Shown here: positions 42,071 to 50,472 of the stretch, one piece after another
How the letters are laid out: each line of letters opens with the position of its first letter
How positions within the stretch are numbered: the stretch's first letter is position 1
Origin: an uncultured Clostridia bacterium
GTDB lineage: Bacteria; Bacillota; Clostridia; Christensenellales; UBA1242
NCBI GenBank assembly: GCA_930990975.1
Contig: CAKNRR010000008.1
Location: forward strand, 1-55,210
Direction of reading: 5' to 3'
Length of the DNA stretch: 55,210 bases
Notes under the pieces: model-generated
What the model was told of the DNA's origin: nothing
The model's input: only the letters and a program-made list of their open reading frames with translations
The model's database searches: none
Position numbers and translations under genes: made by a program

Positions 42071-43888
42071 TTAATCAATGATCGCTTTAATTCTTCTTAT
42101 TCCACTTGAAGAAGATTCTTCTTTCAAAATCTTAAAATGATGAAGCTCTCTTGTGTTTTCAGCATGAGGACCTCCGCAAATCTCCTTGCTTACATCTCCT
42201 ATTGTATAAACTTTTACTTCTTCCCCATATTTATTGCTGAATGTCCCATGTGCGCCTTCAGCCTTTGCCTGTTCAAGTGTCATTATTTGGCAAGTTACAT
42301 CTATTTCTCTCTTGATTGCATCATTTACAAAATCTTCTAATTGAGCAAGTTCTTCTTTTGTCATTTTATGATCAAGGTTAAAATCAAATCTTAATCTTTC
42401 TGGAGTTATATTTGACCCCTTTTGCACAACTTGCTTTCCAAACATTTTTTGAAGTCCAGCGAGCAGTAAGTGCGTTGCTGTATGAAGTCTTGCTGATTGT
42501 TTTGATTGGTCAGCAAGTCCTCCCTTAAACACACCAGCAGAAGCAACCCTTGACTTTTCTTGATGTTCTTTAAATTTTTCATCAAATTCATTTTTATCGA
42601 CTGTATAACCTCTTTGCTCAGCAAGCTCTTTTGTAAGTTCAAATGGAAAACCAAAAGTATCATATAATCTAAACACGGCTTTTCCGCTTATTTTATTTTC
42701 AACCACTTCCCCTGTTTGTTTAGCAAATTCTTTGTGCTTTTCTATTCCTTTGATAACCTTCTCAAATTCTTTATGACCTTCTTCCAATGCCTTAGAGAAT
42801 TTTTCAACTTCTTTGATTAATTCTTCTTTTATGAAATCTCTATTTTTAGCTATATCTTCATAATCCTTGCCATATTCATCAACATAAATATCAGCTATAT
42901 CTTTAAAGCACTCAACATCTAAGTCTATATCTCTTGCGCAATTGATTGAACGGCGTATAAATCTACGCAAAATATAGCCTTGTCCTACATTTGATGGAAC
43001 AACTCCTCGCTCATCACCTAAAATAAACACACTTGATCTTAAATGGTCTGTTATAATTCTATAAGCTCGTTTTGATTTGTCGTTTGTTTCGTAACCAATT
43101 TTTGCTTTTGAATTTATAAAATCTATAACGCTTCTTAATGCCCCAGAGTCGTAAACGCTTTTTGCTCCATTGAGTACGGCAACTGTTCTTTCAAGTCCCA
43201 TTCCAGTGTCAATATTTGGTCTTTCAAGTTTTTCAGCTTTTTCTCCAGCGTTCTTTACTCTATATTGCATGAAAACATCGTTCCATATTTCCAAATACTT
43301 TCCACAGTCACAAGCAGGAGAACAACTTTCACAACATTTTTCTTTTCCAGTGTCATAGAACATTTCAGTGTCTGGCCCACAAGGTCCAACTCCGCCACCT
43401 AATGCCCACCAGTTGTTTTCTTTAGGCATATAAAAGACTTCTTTTATACCGCATTCTTTCCATGCGTTGTAGGCTTCTTCATCTCTAGGTGCAACATCAT
43501 TTCCCTCAAACACTGTTACAGCTATTCTTTCCTTTGGTAAACCTAAGTATTCAGGACTTGTCAAAAACTCAAAACTCAACTTTATCATCTCTTTTTTATT
43601 GCATTCGCCCAAAGTCCAATTTCCAAGCATTTCAAATAGTGTCAAGTGACTGTAATCACCAACCTCGTCTATATCATTTGTTCTTATACATCTTTGTATG
43701 TCAAATATTTTATCCCCATAAGGATGAGGCTCGCCTAATAAATAAGGAACAAGTGGGTGCATTCCTGCTGTTGTAAACAATACTGTTGGGTCATTTTCAG
43801 GTATTATTGAATATCCTGGAATTCTTTTAAATCCATGTTTAGTAAAAAACTTTATCCATAATTCTTTTAATTGTCTATCTGTTTTCAT
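42071..43888 (-). CDS. alaS: Short alanyl-tRNA synthetase lacking the C-terminal domain
   Basis: 605 residues against about 870 for standard AlaRS. The catalytic domain (1-240) has motif 2-type FEMLGNWTLGECNK, GPCGPDTEMFYDTG and an extra Cys-rich insert (CCESCSPACDCG) like archaeal AlaRS. The helical tRNA-binding domain follows. The editing domain starts at HTATHLLLAG and ends with CGGPHAENT, whose His and Cys residues bind zinc. The protein ends just after it, so the DHHA1/C-Ala oligomerisation and tRNA-elbow domain is missing. Aminoacylation of tRNA-Ala is expected. The stop is a normal TAA; I see no frameshifted remainder downstream. Confidence 0.9.
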   Translation of the reverse strand: MKTDRQLKELWIKFFTKHGFKRIPGYSIIPENDPTVLFTTAGMHPLVPYLLGEPHPYGDKIFDIQRCIRTNDIDEVGDYSHLTLFEMLGNWTLGECNKKEMIKLSFEFLTSPEYLGLPKERIAVTVFEGNDVAPRDEEAYNAWKECGIKEVFYMPKENNWWALGGGVGPCGPDTEMFYDTGKEKCCESCSPACDCGKYLEIWNDVFMQYRVKNAGEKAEKLERPNIDTGMGLERTVAVLNGAKSVYDSGALRSVIDFINSKAKIGYETNDKSKRAYRIITDHLRSSVFILGDERGVVPSNVGQGYILRRFIRRSINCARDIDLDVECFKDIADIYVDEYGKDYEDIAKNRDFIKEELIKEVEKFSKALEEGHKEFEKVIKGIEKHKEFAKQTGEVVENKISGKAVFRLYDTFGFPFELTKELAEQRGYTVDKNEFDEKFKEHQEKSRVASAGVFKGGLADQSKQSARLHTATHLLLAGLQKMFGKQVVQKGSNITPERLRFDFNLDHKMTKEELAQLEDFVNDAIKREIDVTCQIMTLEQAKAEGAHGTFSNKYGEEVKVYTIGDVSKEICGGPHAENTRELHHFKILKEESSSSGIRRIKAIID

Positions 43889-44055
43889 ATATATTCTCCG
43901 TAATCAAATTCTTTTTTATTTTAGCACATTAAAGTTTAAAATGCAATTATTATCATATATTAATATATTGTTTTTTAGCTTTCAAAATTATTTCACTATT
44001 CTTTTGATTGTTTTCTATGTCTTGTGCATGCTTGTCTTAGGCTTTCAAGTTTCTT

Positions 44056-44793
44056 TCATTCATAAATTGCATCTTTTAAGTATAGTCCTTGTGGAGCCAT
44101 TGTTTGTCCTGCATGCTCTCTTTTACCTTCATTTAAGGCTATTTTAATGTCTTCTAATGTTAATTTACCCAAAGAGTAATCTACAAGAGTCCCCACTATT
44201 ATTCGAACCATATTATATAAAAAACCGCTTCCGCAAACATCAATCTTTATAAAATTGTCTTCTTCTGCAATTTTTATATCATATATTGTCCTAACAAAAT
44301 TTTCAGCGCATGTATTGCTTGAACAAAAACCGCGAAAATTGTGCTCTCCAATCAAAAGACTGCTTGCCTGTCTCATCTTTGATATATCAAGCTTTCGTCT
44401 TACATATCCTACACGATTTGCCAAAAAAGCATTCTTTTGTTCGCTATTATAAATTTTATATCTATAGCATTTTCTTATCAAACTAAAGCGTGCATGGAAA
44501 TTCTCATCCACTTCCACTGCTTCCTTTATCACTATATCATCTGGGAGGCAATTGTTTATTATATCAGCAAGCTTAGATACTGGGACTGGAACTGCCAAGT
44601 CAAAATGTGCTTTTTGGTTGAGTGCATGAACCTTTGCATCTGTTCTCCCACTTCCAAATATTTCAACTTCTTGTCCAATAGAATTGAAAATAGCTTTTTC
44701 AATCTCACCTTGTATCGTCCTTACATTTGGTTGCTTTTGCCAGCCGCTATAATTTGTTCCATCATATTCAATTGTCAATAATATTCTTTTCAT
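44056..44793 (-). CDS. truA: tRNA pseudouridine(38-40) synthase
   Basis: 245 residues. It starts with TruA-type MKRILLTIEYDGTNYSGWQKQ, and the catalytic Asp is in GSGRTDAKVHALNQKAHFD. The active-site Tyr region is RKCYRYKIYNSE and the C-terminus has SGFLYNMVRIIVGTLV and PQGLYLKDAIY, all family landmarks. It makes pseudouridine at positions 38-40 of the anticodon arm. Start at 44793 is taken for homology; a longer frame begins at 44832 but adds a hydrophobic leader. Confidence 0.93.
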   Translation of the reverse strand: MKRILLTIEYDGTNYSGWQKQPNVRTIQGEIEKAIFNSIGQEVEIFGSGRTDAKVHALNQKAHFDLAVPVPVSKLADIINNCLPDDIVIKEAVEVDENFHARFSLIRKCYRYKIYNSEQKNAFLANRVGYVRRKLDISKMRQASSLLIGEHNFRGFCSSNTCAENFVRTIYDIKIAEEDNFIKIDVCGSGFLYNMVRIIVGTLVDYSLGKLTLEDIKIALNEGKREHAGQTMAPQGLYLKDAIYE

Positions 44794-45024
44794 AAATACA
44801 TTATAAAACATAAAAAGAAAAATAAAAATCATTTTTAAGTCTTTTTATGTATTTTTATTAATTTTTAATTTGATTATAATTTATTTTTAATTTTATGTAA
44901 TATTTTATGTGATTTTTTTGTATTTTTGTTTTTTATTTTTATTTTTTTACTTTATTTTATAATAATTTATAATATTTTTCTTCTAAAACTTTCTTCGTAA
45001 AATTTTAAAGGATGGTGTTTTTAT

Positions 45025-45053
45025 TTGACTAAAACCACTAAATTTTATATACT
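45025..45053 (+). promoter_or_regulatory. Sigma-A promoter of the pyruvate oxidoreductase gene
   Basis: TTGACT (45025-45030), 17-bp spacer, TATACT (45048-45053), 18 bp before the ATG and its AGGAG site. Confidence 0.8.
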
Positions 45054-45070
45054 TTCATGTAGGAGTTGTT

Positions 45071-48000
45071 ATGAAACAAAATATTATTGACGCTTGCCAA
45101 GCAGTTGGCGATATAGCATATAAACTTTCTGAAGTTATACCTATCTATCCTATTACACCATCAAGCCCTATGGCTGAGTATTGCTCTAAATTAAACAGTC
45201 GTGGGGTTAAAAATATTTTCAACGAAGATGTAAAAATGATTGAAATGCAAGCTGAAGGCGGCGTGGCTGGTTCTTTGCACGGAGCTCTTCTTTCTCATGC
45301 TTTTAGCTCTACCTTTACTTCAAGTCAAGGTCTTCTTCTTATGTATCCTAATATGTTTAAAATGGCTGGAGAATGTCTGCCTTCTGTCATCCATGTTTCT
45401 GCTAGAGCTGTGGCTTCACATGCCCTTTCAATCTTTGGCGATCATTCTGATGTAATGAGTGTGAGAAGTGCTGGTTTTATTATGCTTTGCTCTTCATCTG
45501 TCCAAGATAGCCATTATTTGGCTCTTGCAAGTCATACTCTTGCAATGAAAAACAGATTGCCTGTCTTGCATTTCTTTGACGGATTTAGAACAAGTCATCA
45601 AATTCAAAAAATAAATGTTTTTGAAGATGAAGAAATCAAAAAGGTTATCAAAAATTATTTCGATGAATTTAAAAACTCATATCAAGAAAAACAGTTTGGC
45701 ACTGCTCAAAATCCTGATGTATTCTTCCAAAACAGAGAAGCAAATGAACACAGATATAGAGAAGTAGCCCAAAATTTAAAAGAAATTTTCAATGATATAA
45801 ATGACATCACAGGGCAAAAATATGACTTTTTCAGTTATTACGGACACAAAGAGGCTGAAAAAGTTGTTGTGGCTATGGGTTCTTCTTGTCAAACTATTGA
45901 AGAATATATTTCTCAAAATCCTGACGAAAAAATAGGACTGATTAAAGTTGTGCTTTATAGGCCTTTCTTATATCAAGAATTTTTAAATAAATTGCCTAGC
46001 ACAGTTAAAACAATCACTGTCCTTGACAGAACAAAAGAAAACGGAGCTTTACCTCCTCTTGCACTTGATGTCATGTCTGCTGTTTTAAAGAGCGGAAAAC
46101 AAATCAAAGTTTTAAGTGGAAGATATGGTCTTGGCGGAAAAGAATTCACTCCTGACTGCGTCAATAGTGTCTTTATGAATATGAACAATAGTTCACCTAA
46201 AGACAATTTCACAGTTGGAATTATTGATGATGTCAACCTCTCTTCACTTGATAGCTTCGGTTATGAAAGCAATGAAAAAGGCATGCAAATAAAAATCTTT
46301 GGGCTGGGCTCTGACGGCTCAGTTTCTGCAAGCAAGTCAACAATAAAACTTTTGGGAGAAAACTACAACAAGTATGTCCAAGGCTATTTTGAATATGATT
46401 CAAAAAAATCTGGAAGTTTGACCATATCTCACCTTAGACTTTCTGACCAACCTATTAAAAGTGAATACCTTGTCAAATGCGCAGATATAATTTCAATAAA
46501 CAATTTCTCTTTTGTCACAAGATATAACTGTCTTGAAGGACTTAAGAAAAATGGTATTGTTTTAATAAATTCCATTTTCAGCAAAGACGAAATAGGCAAA
46601 GTCTTACCTATAGAATATGTCAACAAATTGAAAGAAACAGGCTCAAAGCTCTTTATAATAAACGGTCAAAAAATCGCAAGTGATTGTGGGCTTGGCGCTA
46701 AAATAAACATCATTATGCAAGCTGGTCTTTTGCTTTGCTCTAAACTCTTAAGTCGTGATGAAATTGAAAAAGATTTGACAAAAGATATCAAAAAAACTTT
46801 CTCTATAAAGGGAGAAGAAGTTGTTAAAAAAAATATCAATGCCTTGAAAGTTGCTTTAAATTCTATTGAAGAAGTTGATGTAGAAAGCCTTGTCGGCAAA
46901 GTTTACAAAAATGAAAGAGATTATCAAAACCAATTCTATCAAGACATTATGAAGAAACAAAAATCTCTTGATGGAAATTCTATACCAGTGTCAAAGTTTA
47001 GTGAAGACGGCTCTGTCGAACTTGACACAAGCAAATATGAAAAGCGTGGAATTGCTGTAAGATTGCCTAAATGGATAAAAGAGAACTGTATTCAATGCGG
47101 ACAATGCGTTCTTGCTTGTCCTCACTCTGCTTTGCGTCCACTTCTTGTTGACGAAAATATTGAAGATAAAGAAAGTTTCGCAAGCGCCTTAGGGCTTAAA
47201 GGAAATCTTTATAAAATATTGCTCTCACCTGAAGACTGCACTGGTTGTGGAGTTTGTGCTAAAACATGTCCTGCAATCAAAAAAGCACTTGAGATGACTG
47301 ATGCAACTTTAATTTTAGATGACAAAATTGAAGAATATGAAAAAGCACAATCTTATCAATTGAAAACACAAAATCTTTTCCCTAAAACTTTTGCAAAAGG
47401 ATTGCAATTTGAAAAATCATTATTTGAATTTTCAGGTGCATGTGCAGGATGCGGGGAAACACCATATATCAAAATTTTGACCATGCTGAATGGCTCTAAT
47501 ATGATGATTGCAAATGCAACTGGATGCTCTTCTATCTATGGTGGAACTTTTGGCTCTTGTCCTTATTCAAAAGATGAAAATGGTGGCGTATTCTGGGCTA
47601 ACAGTCTTTTTGAAGACAATGCAGAGTTTGGTCTTGGACTTAAACTTGGAAATGCTTTCACTAAAAACAAAGATAAAAAGGTTTGGATTATTGGTGGCGA
47701 TGGTTGGGCTTATGATATTGGATATGGCGGACTTGACCATGTTCTGGCAAGTGGCGAAAATGTCAATATTCTTATTCTTGACAACCAAACATATTCAAAC
47801 ACTGGCGGTCAACAAAGCAAAGCAACCCCTACTGGAGCATCTGTTAAATTTGCAGAGAGTGGCAAAAAAGTACGAAAGAAAAATATCGGTGAAATTGCCA
47901 TGACTTATAAAGATGTCTTCGTTGCTCAAGTCGCATTGGGTGCAAATATCAACCAAACAGTCAAAGCATTCAATGATGCACAAAACTATGAAGGAGTAAG

Positions 48001-48301
48001 TTTGATTATCGCTTATTCAACTTGTGTAAATCAAGGCTTTGACATGTCTAATATGATGGAAGAAAACAAAAAAGCAGTTGAATGCGGATTTTGGCCATTA
48101 TTTGAATACTCCCCAATTGAAAACAAGTTGTCTTTATTTAGCGACTTTGACTATGACAAATATTTCAACTTCCTTAAAGGAGAAAGGCGTTTTACTTTGA
48201 CAATAGAACAAGGTCATGACGACCTTTTGGAAAAACAAGTCAAATTTGCAAAAGAGAATTATGATTTTCTTAAGAATATGAATGATTCAACAAATAAATA
48301 A
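45071..48301 (+). CDS. nifJ: Pyruvate:ferredoxin (flavodoxin) oxidoreductase
   Basis: 1076 residues, single-chain PFOR; slightly shorter than the usual 1,170. Domain order: N-terminal pyrimidine/transketolase-like domain (YPITPSSPMAEYC with the substrate loop), domain II, then the EKR-type link. A 2x[4Fe-4S] ferredoxin domain follows (CIQCGQCVLACPHSA and CTGCGVCAKTCPAIK). The TPP-binding domain has the proximal-cluster CAGCGETPY and GGDGWAYDIG with NTGGQQSKATPTGA. It decarboxylates pyruvate to acetyl-CoA and CO2 with electrons to ferredoxin or flavodoxin, a core reaction of strict anaerobes. Own strong promoter, monocistronic. The shortness may lie in the C-terminal region, where domain VII is reduced. 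Confidence 0.94.
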   Translation: MKQNIIDACQAVGDIAYKLSEVIPIYPITPSSPMAEYCSKLNSRGVKNIFNEDVKMIEMQAEGGVAGSLHGALLSHAFSSTFTSSQGLLLMYPNMFKMAGECLPSVIHVSARAVASHALSIFGDHSDVMSVRSAGFIMLCSSSVQDSHYLALASHTLAMKNRLPVLHFFDGFRTSHQIQKINVFEDEEIKKVIKNYFDEFKNSYQEKQFGTAQNPDVFFQNREANEHRYREVAQNLKEIFNDINDITGQKYDFFSYYGHKEAEKVVVAMGSSCQTIEEYISQNPDEKIGLIKVVLYRPFLYQEFLNKLPSTVKTITVLDRTKENGALPPLALDVMSAVLKSGKQIKVLSGRYGLGGKEFTPDCVNSVFMNMNNSSPKDNFTVGIIDDVNLSSLDSFGYESNEKGMQIKIFGLGSDGSVSASKSTIKLLGENYNKYVQGYFEYDSKKSGSLTISHLRLSDQPIKSEYLVKCADIISINNFSFVTRYNCLEGLKKNGIVLINSIFSKDEIGKVLPIEYVNKLKETGSKLFIINGQKIASDCGLGAKINIIMQAGLLLCSKLLSRDEIEKDLTKDIKKTFSIKGEEVVKKNINALKVALNSIEEVDVESLVGKVYKNERDYQNQFYQDIMKKQKSLDGNSIPVSKFSEDGSVELDTSKYEKRGIAVRLPKWIKENCIQCGQCVLACPHSALRPLLVDENIEDKESFASALGLKGNLYKILLSPEDCTGCGVCAKTCPAIKKALEMTDATLILDDKIEEYEKAQSYQLKTQNLFPKTFAKGLQFEKSLFEFSGACAGCGETPYIKILTMLNGSNMMIANATGCSSIYGGTFGSCPYSKDENGGVFWANSLFEDNAEFGLGLKLGNAFTKNKDKKVWIIGGDGWAYDIGYGGLDHVLASGENVNILILDNQTYSNTGGQQSKATPTGASVKFAESGKKVRKKNIGEIAMTYKDVFVAQVALGANINQTVKAFNDAQNYEGVSLIIAYSTCVNQGFDMSNMMEENKKAVECGFWPLFEYSPIENKLSLFSDFDYDKYFNFLKGERRFTLTIEQGHDDLLEKQVKFAKENYDFLKNMNDSTNK

Positions 48302-48310
48302 ATTATAAAA

Positions 48311-48340
48311 AAATAAAAAGAAATTAATCTTTTTATTTTT
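48311..48340. terminator. Terminator after the pyruvate oxidoreductase gene
   Basis: Stem AATAAAAAGA (48312-48321) / TCTTTTTATT (48328-48337) followed by a T run. The next 100 bp (48340-48440) is AT-only low-complexity DNA with no recognisable feature. Confidence 0.7.
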
Positions 48341-48447
48341 TTTATTTAATTAATTATTTTTTTTTAATTAAATTAATTTATTTTAATTATTTTTTATTAT
48401 TATTTTTTTTATTATTATTTTAATATTGTTTATTTTTCTCTTAAATT

Positions 48448-49380
48448 CTACATGCAATATTTATCTAAGAACTTGTTGACATGTCTTTTATACTCTTTAA
48501 AGTCATTCTCTATGCTGACTGCATGTGTTGTATCTTTTGATATATACAATACTCTTCTCGTGTCAGGCAAACACTCATAAAGTTTATAAACCATTTCAGT
48601 TGGCACGAAATTGTCGCTATCTCCATGTATAAAGAGCATTGGAATAGATGATTTTTTAAGTTTGCTGCACATATCAATTCGTTTTAAATCTAAATTCTTT
48701 GTCTTCTTCAAATAGTTATAGAAGATTTTATAAATAAAGCTTACTTTTAATTTCATTTTTGAAAACACATAGTATGTTTGATTGTACGCATTATCGTAAC
48801 CGCAATCTTCTATTACACAAATCACATTATTTGGAAGTTTCTCTCCCACGCACATACAAACAGTGCTTGCGCCCATTGAAACTCCATGCAAAACAATCTT
48901 ATAATTTTTGTTGTATTCAAGCATTTTATCAATCCATCTTAATAAATCATAATGCTCATAGAGTCCGAAAGACAGGAAATCCCCTTCACTTTTCCCATGT
49001 GCACGCATATCAATAGCCAAAATGTCGTAACCGCGCTCCTCATATATTTTTGCGTAATTATACATATCTTTATAAGTACCGCCATATCCATGAACCAAAA
49101 TGGCAAGTTTTTGGCATTGTTTATTTTTATACATAGCTTTCAACTTTAAATCATCATTGCTAAAAACCTCAATTTCTTCAAAGTCTTCTTTATTGAAATA
49201 TTTGTTGAGTTCTTCGTTCTCTTTATAGCTTTTTTTGCTTCTCTCCTCTATTTTCTTCTTAAAGCGACTGTTTCTTGCCATTGCAAAATGATATGACAAA
49301 TATCCCAATGTAAGGTAAACACCAAATACAACGAGAAACAAAACTAAAATTGCTAAAACAACTATTAAAAAAATTTTCAT
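48448..49380 (-). CDS. Membrane-anchored alpha/beta hydrolase
   Basis: 310 residues. An N-terminal span (about 3-26) is followed by a basic linker and an alpha/beta hydrolase fold: oxyanion region LVHGYGGTYKDMY, nucleophile elbow LHGVSMGAST (Ser about 170), acid in IHGDSDNFVP and His in TTHAVS. It is of the serine aminopeptidase/BAAT-like class. The substrate is unknown. It lies convergent with the PFOR gene and follows the next upstream gene by 21 bp. Confidence 0.82.
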   Translation of the reverse strand: MKIFLIVVLAILVLFLVVFGVYLTLGYLSYHFAMARNSRFKKKIEERSKKSYKENEELNKYFNKEDFEEIEVFSNDDLKLKAMYKNKQCQKLAILVHGYGGTYKDMYNYAKIYEERGYDILAIDMRAHGKSEGDFLSFGLYEHYDLLRWIDKMLEYNKNYKIVLHGVSMGASTVCMCVGEKLPNNVICVIEDCGYDNAYNQTYYVFSKMKLKVSFIYKIFYNYLKKTKNLDLKRIDMCSKLKKSSIPMLFIHGDSDNFVPTEMVYKLYECLPDTRRVLYISKDTTHAVSIENDFKEYKRHVNKFLDKYCM

Positions 49381-49401
49381 AATATGTCCTTTTATACTCC
49401 G

Positions 49402-50346
49402 CTAAACAACAACAGCTTTTACGCTTTCTCCACTGTTTGAATCTTGATAAGAAAGCCAATATCCAAAGCCTTCAGGCTTGGTTGTATCAAGCGGGAACCA
49501 TATTGGATATCCAGATAGTTCTCTTGGTGGATGCCTTTGAAAAACTCCAGGAACTCCATAGCATATATATTTAAGCTCCTCATCTTCATAAAGCAGCCCT
49601 AAAACATAATAATCACCCTCTTCGTCAATATTAACTTTCACCCACTTTGAATTTGGTATGAGTTCTTGCAAGTAATCCTCATTAGGATTGTTTGCAAACA
49701 AATTATCAATTTGTTCTTTCATTTCATTATAAAAACTGTTTGTGTTTCTTAAATCTCTTTCATCCACAACCAATTCTTCTTTCTCACTGTTCTGCTTATT
49801 TTGAACTCTTGACATGTAAAACTTTTTATATTTACATTCATCACAATTATGAGAACATGTGCTTACATCTTCACTATTTATCGCTTTGTCTATTTCTTTC
49901 TCTATAAGTTCTTTTTCATCATCTTGATAATCAATGCCGTATTTATCGAGTTCCTTTTCAACTTCATCAATGTTTTTTGCTTTTTTTATATTGTTTATGA
50001 CTTGGTCGAATATCTCATCTTTTTCAACATACCCTTCACTGCTTCCATAAAGCAATGGTTTTGGTTCTCCATTCACAAAGTTGACAACTGCACATGAAAA
50101 ATTTTCTGGCAATTTCCTTATATCACTCATAAATGTAAAAAGCATGCCAGATGTATGAGTCAACCCCGCCTTTATAATCTTTGTCCCGTCATTTATGCCC
50201 AAACTTATAATGCCTCTTGGCTCTACTCCAAAATTATATAATCGGACTCTTCCCGATGTCATCTCTCCATCACATTCCAATGTTAGAACAGCTCTTTGAC
50301 TTCTATTTTCAACTCCATTTAAGACAATACTTTTTTTATTTAACAT
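49402..50346 (-). CDS. Conserved hypothetical protein with Cys-rich cluster
   Basis: 314 residues, no membrane span. The N-terminal part (1-105) is beta-rich (SQRAVLTLECDGEMTSGRVR) and might be a sugar- or peptide-binding domain. A central helical region contains a Cys cluster (CSHNCDECKYKKFY). The C-terminal beta domain (about 215-310) includes YYVLGLLYEDEELKYICYG and GYWLSYQDS. I recognise no family. Its ribosome site lies in a hairpin (see 50352-50380). Transcribed with the hydrolase that follows. Confidence 0.6.
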   Translation of the reverse strand: MLNKKSIVLNGVENRSQRAVLTLECDGEMTSGRVRLYNFGVEPRGIISLGINDGTKIIKAGLTHTSGMLFTFMSDIRKLPENFSCAVVNFVNGEPKPLLYGSSEGYVEKDEIFDQVINNIKKAKNIDEVEKELDKYGIDYQDDEKELIEKEIDKAINSEDVSTCSHNCDECKYKKFYMSRVQNKQNSEKEELVVDERDLRNTNSFYNEMKEQIDNLFANNPNEDYLQELIPNSKWVKVNIDEEGDYYVLGLLYEDEELKYICYGVPGVFQRHPPRELSGYPIWFPLDTTKPEGFGYWLSYQDSNSGESVKAVVV

Positions 50347-50351
50347 AAAAA

Positions 50352-50380
50352 CACCTCTTTATATATTATACTTAGAGGTG
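50352..50380 (-). promoter_or_regulatory. Hairpin covering the ribosome site of the hypothetical gene, possible terminator
   Basis: On the minus strand CACCTCT pairs with AGAGGTG (7 bp) around a 15-nt loop, followed by TTTTT and then the ATG at 50346. AGAGGTG is also the only Shine-Dalgarno candidate. It could terminate transcripts from the transketolase operon or mask translation; the loop also contains TATAAT. Confidence 0.45.
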
Positions 50381-50472
50381 CTTTTAAATGATTTTATTTA
50401 TTAATTATTTTTTGTCATAATTTAACATATTTTGTTGAATTTCTTAAATCTACAAATGTGCATTTATTCAAT

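Noticed and set aside
43889-44055. T-box leader for alaS
   Set aside because: The upstream spacer is short and lacks a recognisable specifier stem, T-box sequence or terminator pair.
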